This document shows, one piece after another, positions 9,026 through 17,044 of a stretch of DNA of 64,000 bases (positions are counted from its first letter, which is position 1; each line of letters opens with the position of its first letter). The stretch is from CADEDH01 sp041394285 (GTDB lineage Bacteria; Actinomycetota; Acidimicrobiia; Acidimicrobiales; SZUA-35), in the NCBI GenBank assembly GCA_041394285.1, contig JAWKIL010000002.1:310001-374000 (forward strand), in the 5' to 3' direction. The notes under the pieces were generated by a model. It was not told where the DNA came from. It did no database searches and saw only the letters and a program-made list of their open reading frames with translations. Made by a program: the position numbers and the translations under genes.

Positions 9026-10439
9026 CCGATCCCACCTCCCCGCCCTCCGCCGTGACCGAAGTGACCGGTGACATCGTCGGCACCAGCTGCGTGGGCCTCG
9101 TCACCGGGCTGGCCCTGGCCGAGCTGGGCCACCGGGTGGTCTGCCTCGACGTCGACCCGGTCAAGGTGGCCGCCCTGCGCCGCCGGGCGGGCCCGTTCCA
9201 CACGAACCAGGAGTCGACGACATGCTGGCCCTGTAACGCCGGTGCCTCCCGTTCCACCACCGGCGCGGCCGAGGTCAGCTGGGCCTGCCGGTCGTGTTCG
9301 TCACCGTCGACACCCCGCCCGGCCCCAGCGGCGACGCCGACCTGTCGCGCGTGGAGGCGGTGGTGGCCGCCATACCCGCCGGCACCGAGCTGGTGATGGT
9401 GATGAAGTCCACACCGTGCCGGCCGGCACCGGCCAACCTGGATCGCCCGGCACCGCCGCAGATACCGGCCGCCACGGCGTGCGCTACGTGTCGAATCCGG
9501 AGTTCCTGCGGGAGGGCTCGGCCGTGCACGACGTGCTCCATCCCGAACGGGTGGTGCTGGGCTCCGACGACGCCGGCCAGCCCGGCTCCGCCGCCGACGC
9601 CGTGGCCGCCCTCTGGACCCCGCTGGGGGCACCGGTGGTGCAGTGCGACGTGGCCTCGGCCGAGATGGTCAAGCTGGCGGCCAACGCCTTCCTCGCCACG
9701 AAGATCTCGTTCGTCAACGAGATCGCCAACGTCTGCGACGCCGTGGGAGCCGACGTGGCCACCGTGGCCCGGGGCATGGGGCTCGACAGCCGGATCGGCG
9801 CCGCGTTCCTCAACCCCGGGATCGGCTACGGCGGATCGTGCTTCCCCAAGGACGTGGCCGCTCTCAAACAGCTGGCCGGCAACTCCGGGCTACTTCCAGC
9901 TGCTGTCGGCCGTCATCGAGGTCAACGAGCTGCAGAAGCGGCGGATCGTGGTGCACCTGGCCAACCGGTTGGGCCAGCTCCAAGGGGCGCGGATCGCCCT
10001 GCTCGGGCTGGCCTTCAAGCCGGGGACCGACGACCTGCGGGAGGCCTCCAGCCTGGTGCTGGCGCCCGGTTGGCGGCCGAGGGCCACCCTGGTGGTGCAC
10101 GATCCGGTGGTGGGTGACGAGGTCCTGCGCTCGCTCCCGGCCGGCACGGTCAAGGTGGCGCAGGCGGCCGACGCCCTGGCCGGAGCCGACGCCGCCATCG
10201 TGGTCACCGAGTGGCCCGAGTACCTCGACCTGGTGCGCCCGGCCCTGGCCTCGTCCATGGCCCGGCCCCTCCTCGTGGACGGCCGCAACCTGATCGATCC
10301 GTCGGCCGCGGCCTCCGCCGGCTTCGAGTGGGTCGGTGTGGGCCGTCCCGACTGCCTGCCCGATGCGCTGGCCACCGGTCCCCGTCTCGACCTCGATCTC
10401 GACGACGCCGCCGCACCGGCGCCGGTGGCCGGCGGTTGA
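9022..10439 (+). pseudogene. ugd: UDP-glucose 6-dehydrogenase broken by frameshifts
   Basis: The ATG at 9022 overlaps the previous stop. The enzyme oxidises UDP-glucose to UDP-glucuronate with NAD. Recognisable pieces in order are GTSCVGLVTGLALAELGHRV (NAD-binding strand, frame 1, to about 9200), VFVTVDTPPGPSGDADL (another frame, about 9295-9410), then a long third-frame stretch from about 9410 to 9890 with YVSNPEFLREGSA and the catalytic-cysteine motif GYGGSCFPKD at 9824-9853. A final frame from about 9890 carries LLGLAFKPGTDDLREAS and TEWPEYLDL to the TGA at 10439. A further compensated indel pair seems to lie near 10065. All family landmarks are present, so the true gene is probably intact. 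Confidence 0.8.
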
Positions 10440-11379
10440 GCGTGTCCTGGCTCATTTCGACCCGATCCGCGCCGCTCGAACGCCAGGACCCTCCCGGCCG
10501 CGGTGTTCGTGCGCGACGACGACGCCGGCTGGGGCCACGATCGCCTGGCCGCCCTGGTGTCCACCGGGGCCCGCCACGGCGTGGTGATGGACCTGGCCGT
10601 GATCCCCGGCGCCCTCGACGACCCGACCGCCGCCGATCTGCGAGCCTGGGCCGGCGACGGTGCCGTCCGCCTCCACCAGCGCGGCCGGTGCCACTGCTTA
10701 CGAGCGGAGGCGCGGTGCGAGTTCGGGCCGGGCCGGTCCGCCACGACCAGCACGTCACGCAGACCTGCTCGGCGGCGCCAGCGCCTGGCCCATCATCTCG
10801 GACCCTTCGTCGATCGGTGTTTGCCCCGCCGTGGAACCCGCTGCACGGCCGTGACGGCGGAAGCTCTTGGCCGAGTTGGGCTGGCGGGTGCATCGCAGGA
10901 CCACACGGCCGAGCCGTTCACGGCCTGATCTGGCCGAGAAGTCCCGGTGAGCTTCGACTGGTTCGGCCTGCACCAAGGGCCAGCCGTGGGGCCCGGCTCA
11001 GCGAGCCGAGCGGCTGGCCTCGTCGTTGGCCGGCGGCGACGGGCCGACCGGCGTCATGCTCCACCACGCCGTCGCCGACCGGCGAACCTGGCCGCCATCG
11101 ACCAGCTCCTGGCCTGCTGGCCGCCCATCCGATGGTCGGCTCACCCCGCTGGCCGGCCGCCGCTCCGGCTGCGGCCGGAGGATGACCCGCCCCACTCCCT
11201 ACGACCGGTACCGCCCCGCACGGCCTGGGGCTCCTGCGGCCCGACGGCGACCGGCGGGCCTTCCAGCACCGCAGCCTGGCCGCCGGGCCTGGGCGACGGC
11301 TGACGGTCGCAGGCCTGGGCTGACGGTCGCAGGCCGGGCCGCCCGGCACCTGGCCCGGGTGGCCGAGGGCCTGGCCTGA
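10440..11379 (+). pseudogene. Polysaccharide deacetylase-like protein, heavily frameshifted
   Basis: Pieces resemble a NodB-fold deacetylase-like protein: VFVRDDDAGWGHDRLAAL near 10505 (the DDD metal-binding start), AVRLHQRGRCH near 10665 where a metal-binding HQHGWxH is expected, VSFDWFGLHQG near 10947, and GVMLHHAVAD near 11055. They lie in at least three frames, so no continuous product can be drawn. The start is uncertain; ERVLAHFDPIRAAR from about 10440 is the most natural N-terminus. The last stretch ends with ARHLARVAEGLA and a TGA at 11379. Likely role: removal of acetyl groups from the polymer made by this locus, inferred from position and motifs. Confidence 0.5.
11298..11337. repeat. 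20-bp direct tandem duplication
   Basis: GGCTGACGGTCGCAGGCC(TG) is repeated twice back to back with a 20-bp period, inside the frameshifted deacetylase-like region. Twenty is not a multiple of three, so the duplication itself shifts the frame. It may be a genuine mutation or an assembly artefact. Confidence 0.8.
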
Positions 11380-11431
11380 GCGGCGGTCCAGCCGGTGCCG
11401 CCCGTAGGCCGCCCCATCACGTCGGGGGCCG

Positions 11432-12268
11432 TCAGGGCAGGAAGCTGAGGAGGGCGTCGTTCCAGGCCGCCGGCTGTTCGAAGTAGGGGCTGTGGCCGGC
11501 GTCGGGGATCTCCACGAAGCGGGCGCCCGGGATCAGCGCCGCCGATCCTTCCAGCAACCGGGCGGGGAAGATCTGGTCGTGGGTGCCGGCGATGAACAGC
11601 ACCGGCACGGCCAGGGCGGCGATGGCGTCGTGGCTCACCGTCCACCCGATCGTGTCGCCCAGACGGTGCATGGGAGGCGAGAAGAACGAGCCGAGCTGCT
11701 GGTAGAGGAAGGCATGGGCCAGGTCCCTCTGGGCCGAGCCCGACCACAGCGCCCGGTGGCCGCCCACCGTCGTCGTCTCGCCCGGCGTGCCCAGGCCCCC
11801 GGCCGCCTGGAACTCCTTCATGGCCTGACGCAGCTCGGCGGTCCACAGCCCGCCCACCGTGTCGCCGTACGTGAGCGACAGCACCCGACCGGGATGGCCG
11901 AGGGCGAAGGCCGAGATGTGCCAGCCCCCCATCGACTGGCTCACGAGGTGGGCCCGGTCGACACCGAGGTGGTCGAGCACGGCAGCCAGGTCGTCGGCGG
12001 CCGCCGGGGCGCTGGGGGCGTCGGCCCGGTTGGTGGAGTTGCCGAAACCCCGGCTGTCCCAGGTGACCACCCGGAACCGGGAGGCCAGAGCCGGAACCTG
12101 CTGATACCAGGCGGCGTGGCTCCCGCCGGCCCCGTGGGACAGCACCACCGCCGGACGGTCGTCGCCCTCGCCGGTGCTGACCAGCTCCCAGTAGATGGTC
12201 TCGCTGTCGCGCTCGACGGTGCCACGCTGCCACACCCAGGCCGGCGGGCCTCCGGCCGACCCGCTCAC
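11432..12268 (-). CDS. Alpha/beta hydrolase
   Basis: This 278-residue enzyme shows the catalytic triad S112 (in VSQSMGGW), D231 (GTHDQIF) and H259 (DAGHSPYF), with the oxyanion HGAGG at residues 45-49. It belongs to the broad hydrolase family that includes meta-cleavage product hydrolases and esterases. The nucleophile elbow reads S-x-S-x-G rather than G-x-S-x-G. GTG 12268 overlaps the SDR stop as GTGA, so it is the last gene of a coupled HpaB-SDR-hydrolase operon. A ring- or ester-cleavage role after hydroxylation would fit but is inference. Confidence 0.85.
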   Translation of the reverse strand: MSGSAGGPPAWVWQRGTVERDSETIYWELVSTGEGDDRPAVVLSHGAGGSHAAWYQQVPALASRFRVVTWDSRGFGNSTNRADAPSAPAAADDLAAVLDHLGVDRAHLVSQSMGGWHISAFALGHPGRVLSLTYGDTVGGLWTAELRQAMKEFQAAGGLGTPGETTTVGGHRALWSGSAQRDLAHAFLYQQLGSFFSPPMHRLGDTIGWTVSHDAIAALAVPVLFIAGTHDQIFPARLLEGSAALIPGARFVEIPDAGHSPYFEQPAAWNDALLSFLP

Positions 12269-13014
12269 GGGTGGACCCCGCCGTCCACCACGAAGGCCTG
12301 GCCGGTGCAGTAGCTGGAGTCGTCGCTGGCCAGGAACAGCACCATGTTGGCGATGTCAGCCGACTGGCCCATCCGGCCCAGCGGGATGTTGCGCTCGGCC
12401 TTGGCCCGCACGGTGGCGTCGGTGAAGGCCCGCAGATCGGCCGTCATCGGCGTCTCGATCAGCCCCGGGTGCACCGAGTTGACCCGGATCCCGTGCCGCC
12501 CCCACTCCAGCGCGGCGGTGCGGGTGAGGCCGGTGACGGCGAACTTGGTGCTGGAGTAGGCCCCGTGGTTGGCCACGGCCTGGAGGCCGGCTACCGACGA
12601 GATGTTCACGATCGAGCCGCCGGTGCCGGCCTTGGTCATGGCCCGGGCCGCGGTGCGCATGCCGAGGAACGTGCCGGTCAGGTTGATCGAGACCACCCGC
12701 TCGAACTCCTCCAGGGTGGTGGCGTCGAGCTTGCGCACCAGGTCTATCCCGGCGTTGTTGACCAGCACGTCGAGGCGGCCGTGCTCGGCCACCACGGCGT
12801 CCACCACCGCCTCCCACTCCGACTCGGAGCGGACGTCGAGGTGGCGGTAGCTGGCCCGGTCGATCCCGGCAGCGGTGGCCGTGCCCTCGTCGTCGAGCAC
12901 GTCGGTGAGGACAACGGTGGCCCCCTCGGCGGCGAACAGCCGCCCCTCCTCGGCGCCCTGACCCCGGGCCCCGCCCGTGATCAGGGCGATCTTTCCGTCC
13001 AGCCGTCCTGCCAT
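12265..13014 (-). CDS. Short-chain dehydrogenase/reductase
   Basis: This 249-residue classical SDR has the cofactor motif TGGARGQG (13-20), NNAG (86-89) and the catalytic S139 or S140, Y153 and K157 in YSSTK. Aspartate after the second strand (TDVLDD) suggests NAD preference. ATG 13014 overlaps the stop of the HpaB-family gene by one base, and its own TGA overlaps the hydrolase start. It probably oxidises or reduces an alcohol/ketone intermediate of the pathway encoded here. Substrate unknown. Confidence 0.88.
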   Translation of the reverse strand: MAGRLDGKIALITGGARGQGAEEGRLFAAEGATVVLTDVLDDEGTATAAGIDRASYRHLDVRSESEWEAVVDAVVAEHGRLDVLVNNAGIDLVRKLDATTLEEFERVVSINLTGTFLGMRTAARAMTKAGTGGSIVNISSVAGLQAVANHGAYSSTKFAVTGLTRTAALEWGRHGIRVNSVHPGLIETPMTADLRAFTDATVRAKAERNIPLGRMGQSADIANMVLFLASDDSSYCTGQAFVVDGGVHP

Positions 13015-14402
13015 CAGTGCACGTCCTCTTCGCTCATACCGGCCACGTGGAGCGCTTTGCGCTTCGCCCCGTCCAGGTCGTAGTGGCGGCGGGTCACGAT
13101 GCGCTGGGCGTACAGGCCGCCGCCGGCCTGCAGGTTGGTGACCAGCTTCCAGCCGCCGTAGGCGTCGGCCGTGAGGTCGCGGATGGCGTGCATCAGCGAC
13201 GCCCGGTACTCGCCGTCGACGTCGCGCCGGGTGGCCATGTACTTGCGGGCCAGGTGCCCCACCTCGGGGTTCTCGAAGTCGGCCGGCACCGGCGCCGTCA
13301 GCACGGCCCCGCCCGAGATGTCGTGGAGGTGGCGGACCATCAGGTTGTAGTTGGCGGCGGCGTGGAACTTGCCGGCGTTCACGTAGAGCTCCGAAGGGAA
13401 CACCGCCCCTTCGGGACCGGCCTGGCAGTGGGTGATTGCCGCCTCCAGCGCCGCCCGGATAAGGGTGGCGTGGATGATCATCTCCGAGATCTTCTCCTGC
13501 ACGTGGGAGATGCCGGCCGTGCCGTTGGCCTCGGCCACCAGCTGGGCGAAGCCCACGAGCTGGTCGGCCTCGTCGGCGAAGGCCGACAGGCCGCCCAGGC
13601 GCTCCCACAGGCCGAGGGAGTGGGCGAACACGGCGGCGTAGGCCGTCTCCCCGTCGAGGAAGATGCGCTCGTTGGGCACGAACACGTCGTCGAAGATCAC
13701 GAACCCCTCGGGGTAGTGGTACCGGCTGGACACGGGGAAGGCCCGGGTGTCCTCGTGGCGGGGGGCGTAGCTCGTGTTGATGATCTTCACGCCCTCGGCG
13801 TTCACCGGCACGATGCAGCCGATCGACCATTCCTCCTCGCCGGCCCGCATGGCCTTGGTAGGGATGGTGAGCAGGTCGTGGCCGAACGAGGCGCCGGTGA
13901 TGTGGAGCTTGGCCCCCCGGATCACCACGCCGTCACGCTGGCGGTCCACCACCCGCACGTAGGCGTCGAGGTCGTCCTGCTTGGCCGGGTGGCGGCTGCG
14001 GTCGCCCTTGGCGTCGGTGATGCACTGGGTGATGCGGACGTCGCTCCGCTGGGCGTGGTCGATGTAGGAGCTGATCCGGTCGATGTATTCCGGCTTCACG
14101 TCGGTCATCCGGCCGGCCGCCGTCTTCAGCGTCTGGATGGAGGTCGACGTGACGTGGGCCATCATGCCGGCGTCGTGCAGCATGGGGATGAGGGCGTGCA
14201 GGTCGTCGGCCGACCGGGGCACGCCGAGCAGGGGGCTCACGGCGTTCGGCTCGGGGTTGTAGTACTTGTCGTAGGCCTTGGCCGTGAACTCGGCCGTCTG
14301 GCCCAGGATCGGGTGGCCGGGCAGGTCGTCGATCCGCTCGCCCTCGAAGTAGGTCTTGCGCCCGTCGTTGAGCGAATCCTTGTACTGCTGGCCAGTGAGC
14401 AT
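13014..14402 (-). CDS. HpaB-family flavin-dependent monooxygenase / 4-hydroxybutyryl-CoA dehydratase-like
   Basis: The 462-residue product has the acyl-CoA-dehydrogenase-like fold of the 4-hydroxyphenylacetate 3-monooxygenase (HpaB/PvcC) family. Landmarks are the N-terminal LTGQQYKDSL, the central GAKLHITGASFGHDLL, FVIFDDVFVPNERIF and the C-terminal GGAVLTAPVPADF. I do not see the cysteine pattern that holds the iron-sulfur cluster in 4-hydroxybutyryl-CoA dehydratase, so the monooxygenase branch is favoured. HpaB enzymes use FADH2 from a separate reductase, and no reductase gene is in this window. It heads a coupled HpaB-SDR-hydrolase unit and follows a palindromic terminator. Confidence 0.8.
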   Translation of the reverse strand: MLTGQQYKDSLNDGRKTYFEGERIDDLPGHPILGQTAEFTAKAYDKYYNPEPNAVSPLLGVPRSADDLHALIPMLHDAGMMAHVTSTSIQTLKTAAGRMTDVKPEYIDRISSYIDHAQRSDVRITQCITDAKGDRSRHPAKQDDLDAYVRVVDRQRDGVVIRGAKLHITGASFGHDLLTIPTKAMRAGEEEWSIGCIVPVNAEGVKIINTSYAPRHEDTRAFPVSSRYHYPEGFVIFDDVFVPNERIFLDGETAYAAVFAHSLGLWERLGGLSAFADEADQLVGFAQLVAEANGTAGISHVQEKISEMIIHATLIRAALEAAITHCQAGPEGAVFPSELYVNAGKFHAAANYNLMVRHLHDISGGAVLTAPVPADFENPEVGHLARKYMATRRDVDGEYRASLMHAIRDLTADAYGGWKLVTNLQAGGGLYAQRIVTRRHYDLDGAKRKALHVAGMSEEDVH

Positions 14403-14490
14403 GGTGGAACCCCCGGGGTTGGTCTCGGCGGCCCCTAGCTCAGCACGGCCGGCCCCTCGCCGCCATTTCCCCCACCAACTCTCCGAAATT

Positions 14491-14527
14491 AGGAGCCTGA
14501 GCGGCGCTCAGCGCCGCTCAGGCTCCT
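14491..14527. terminator. Family A palindrome, copy 1 (37 bp)
   Basis: AGGAGCCTGAGCGGCGCT (14491-14508) pairs perfectly with 14510-14527; pairing extends outward through CCGAAATT to TTTCGG (14483-14535). It covers the stop codon of the LLM monooxygenase and precedes the HpaB gene, so it probably ends the TauD-LLM transcript. No clear T-run follows on either side. Confidence 0.75.
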
Positions 14528-15899
14528 AGTTTCGGCTGGGGTTCCCCCGGCGGACGTGGGCGCCGGGGTGGGTGTCGGGCAGGCGGGGATGGCCGAACAG
14601 GCGGTCGCGCAGGGTGCCGGGCTCGTTCTCCGAGCGCATGAGGCCCCGGCGTTGGAGCTCGGGCCCCACACCCTCGATGAAGTCGACGAAGGTGCCGGGC
14701 GTGGTGGTATAGACGAGGTTGAAGCCGTCGGCCCCGACCTCAGCGAAGCTGGCCAGGCGGTCGGCGATCTGCTCCGGGCTCCCCACCAGGAACTGGCCCG
14801 TCATCTGGCGCTTGGCCAGGTCGCCGAAGGTCCAGCTGCGGTCGGGGGCGCTCTCGGCCAGCCCCTTGATCAGCCCCGTCATGGCGTTGAAGTCGTACGA
14901 CCCGATCGGGCGATGGGGATCGAGCTCACCCAGATCGGCCCCGATCGAGCCGCTCAGGTGGGCCAGCCCGCCCTCGATCGACAGCTGCTCCCGCAGCTCG
15001 GCCTCCTTGGCCCGGGCCTCGGCCTCGGTGCCGCCGACGATCGGGGTGATGCCGGGGAAGAACTTGATGTCCTCGGGCCGGCGGCCGTAGCGGGCGGCCC
15101 GGGCCCGCACATCGGCCACGATCTTGGCGAGGCCGGCCCGGTTCGACACCACGAACATGGCCTCGGCGTGGCGGGCGGCGAACTCCCGGCCCCGGTCCGA
15201 CGTGCCGGCCTGGAACAGCACCGGGGTCCGCTGGGGCGACGGCTCGCTCAGGTGAGGGCCCGGGACCTGGTAGTAGGGCCCCACGTGGTCGATGGTGTGG
15301 ACGCGGCTGGGCTCGGCGTACACGCCCCGGACGGTGTCCCGCACCACGGCGTCGTCGTCCCAGCTCGCCTCCAGCAGCTTGTACAGCACCTCGAGGTAGT
15401 CGTCGGCCCGCTCGTAGCGGTCGTCGTGGCGGGGCAGCTCCTCCAGCCCGAGGTTGCGGGCCGCCCCCGGCAGGTACGACGTCACGATGTTCCACCCCAG
15501 CCGCCCCTTCGTGAGGTGATCGAGCGTGGACAGGCGGCGGGCGAAGATGTACGGATGCTCGGAGAGCACCGAGGAGGTGAAGGCGAACCCGAGGTGCTCG
15601 GTGACCGACGCCATGGCCGGTATGAGCAGCATGGGGTCGTTCACCGGGACCTGCATGCCCTCCCGGATCGACGTATCGGGCCCGCCCCGGTAGTTGTCGT
15701 ACAGACCCACCACATCGGCCAGGAACAGGGCGTCGATGCACCCCTTGTCGAGGATCCGGGCCAGATCGAGCCACGGGTCGAGCGTGTTGTACTCCAACTG
15801 GCGGGTGTCGGGGCGGCCCCACAGGCCGTGGTGGATGTGGGAGACGCAGTTCATGGAGAAGGCGTTGAACGCCAGGCGTTTGGGGGGTGCGGCAACCAT
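14526..15899 (-). CDS. LLM-class FMN-dependent monooxygenase (NtaA/SnaA/DszA family)
   Basis: This 457-residue flavoprotein matches the long LLM oxidoreductases: N-terminal MNCVSHIHHGLWGRPDTRQL, WLDLARILDKGCIDALFLAD, LTKGRLGWNIVTSYLPGAARN and GTSDRGREFAARHAEAMFV. Members oxidise nitrilotriacetate, dibenzothiophene sulfone, pristinamycin precursors or alkyl compounds with FMNH2 from a partner reductase, which is not encoded nearby. ATG 15899 is preceded by AGGAG at about 10 nt. The gene ends inside a strong palindrome and follows a TauD dioxygenase after 16 bp, so the pair forms one transcript. Pairing with TauD hints at a sulfonate, ether or amine substrate (inference). Confidence 0.88.
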   Translation of the reverse strand: MVAAPPKRLAFNAFSMNCVSHIHHGLWGRPDTRQLEYNTLDPWLDLARILDKGCIDALFLADVVGLYDNYRGGPDTSIREGMQVPVNDPMLLIPAMASVTEHLGFAFTSSVLSEHPYIFARRLSTLDHLTKGRLGWNIVTSYLPGAARNLGLEELPRHDDRYERADDYLEVLYKLLEASWDDDAVVRDTVRGVYAEPSRVHTIDHVGPYYQVPGPHLSEPSPQRTPVLFQAGTSDRGREFAARHAEAMFVVSNRAGLAKIVADVRARAARYGRRPEDIKFFPGITPIVGGTEAEARAKEAELREQLSIEGGLAHLSGSIGADLGELDPHRPIGSYDFNAMTGLIKGLAESAPDRSWTFGDLAKRQMTGQFLVGSPEQIADRLASFAEVGADGFNLVYTTTPGTFVDFIEGVGPELQRRGLMRSENEPGTLRDRLFGHPRLPDTHPGAHVRRGNPSRN

Positions 15900-15915
15900 G
15901 GCGACGATGCTCCTC

Positions 15916-17025
15916 TCAGCCCGCCGCCACGACGGGCCGACCGTCGGATCGCCGGGTGTGGCGGCCCCGGTGGGCCCCGTTGTTGAGCTGATCGACGGTC
16001 CAGCCCAGCGCCCCGTGGCGGACGATGCCGTAGCGCACCACCGCCTCGTCGGACATGGGGCGGGCCTGGCCCTCGAAGTCGAGCCAGATCCGCATCAGGA
16101 CCCGCTTGCGGGCCTCCTCGGGGATCTCGTCGTGGGCGGCCCGGCCGTGCAACACGGTGTAGTTGTTCACGAACTGCACGTCACCGGGCTGGAAGTCCAC
16201 CTCCAAGCGGATCTCGTCGGCTGTGGCGTCGAACAGGTCGAACAGGGCCTGGGCCTCGGCCGGCACCTCGCCGTGGCGGCGTTTGAGGGCGCTGGCCATC
16301 CAGTAGCGGTTGTACCGGCACGACACGTGGCCGTCGGCCGAGCTGAACACCGGGACCCGGTAGCCCGTGGTGGGAGTCTCACCCTCGCCGTGCTCCTCTA
16401 GTCGGTCCCACTCGAATCCCCGGTAGAACGCCTCCAGCGCCTCGGGGTGGCGGGCCAGGATCCGGTTGTGGATCTCGGTGGAGCTGGCCACCCAGCTCGG
16501 CGGGTTGTCGGGCGCCTGGCGCACGCACAGCAGCGACACCACGTCGGTCAGGTCCACGTGGAGCGACGACCGCAGGGGGCTGCCCACCCCCCGCTTGCCC
16601 TGGTTGGGCCGCAGGGCCCCGTCGGTCACGTAGTGGATGAGGCTGGCGTCGCTGTTCTGGGTCATTCCCACGCCCAGATGCGAGCACAGTCCCCAGTACA
16701 GCTTCTCGATCGATTCGAAGTCGTAGCCGTCGACGGGGAAGCCCCGCAGCAACACGAAACCCCGGCCGGTGCGCAGCTCGTCCCGTACGGCGGCCAACGT
16801 GGCCGCCAAGCCGGGCAGAGCGAAGGCGCGCCGGTCGATCCGGCTCAGGGGAAGGCCGGCCGCCGTCACCCGGGCCAGGGCGTCGGCCAGCTCGGCCCGG
16901 CCGGCGTCGTCCAGCGTGACCTCCCAGGAGCGCGCGCCGGCCGCCCCGGAGGCCGAGGCGGCCAGCAGATCGGCGCCCGTCCAGGCGCTGCGGTCGGTGA
17001 TCGGTTCGCGGTGCACGATGGACAC
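15916..17025 (-). CDS. TauD/TfdA-family 2-oxoglutarate-dependent dioxygenase
   Basis: The 369-residue protein carries the iron-binding H156-x-D158 (SLHVDLTD) and distal H293 (NNYTVLHGRAAHDE), with the arginine-rich RKRVLMRIWLD helix that binds 2-oxoglutarate. FVLLRGFPVD near residue 90 is typical of the family. The start codon is GTG 17025, and a TAGGTT hexamer lies only 6 nt upstream, suggesting a leaderless mRNA. It is the first gene of a two-gene unit with the LLM monooxygenase. The oxidised substrate is not predictable. Confidence 0.9.
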   Translation of the reverse strand: MSIVHREPITDRSAWTGADLLAASASGAAGARSWEVTLDDAGRAELADALARVTAAGLPLSRIDRRAFALPGLAATLAAVRDELRTGRGFVLLRGFPVDGYDFESIEKLYWGLCSHLGVGMTQNSDASLIHYVTDGALRPNQGKRGVGSPLRSSLHVDLTDVVSLLCVRQAPDNPPSWVASSTEIHNRILARHPEALEAFYRGFEWDRLEEHGEGETPTTGYRVPVFSSADGHVSCRYNRYWMASALKRRHGEVPAEAQALFDLFDATADEIRLEVDFQPGDVQFVNNYTVLHGRAAHDEIPEEARKRVLMRIWLDFEGQARPMSDEAVVRYGIVRHGALGWTVDQLNNGAHRGRHTRRSDGRPVVAAG

Positions 17026-17031
17026 ACCGCG

Positions 17032-17037
17032 AACCTA
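17032..17037 (-). promoter_or_regulatory. Probable -10 box TAGGTT, leaderless start for the TauD gene
   Basis: On the minus strand TAGGTT ends 6 nt before the GTG at 17025, so transcription would begin at or next to the start codon. TAnnnT at this spacing is the known actinobacterial leaderless pattern. No convincing -35 box was found. Confidence 0.5.
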
Positions 17038-17044
17038 GTTGGGG

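Noticed and set aside
13014..14402. 4-hydroxybutyryl-CoA dehydratase
   Set aside because: The cysteines expected for its iron-sulfur cluster were not found, so the HpaB monooxygenase branch is preferred.
14491..14527. CRISPR-like repeats
   Set aside because: The palindromes are single copies many kilobases apart, without regular spacers or cas genes.
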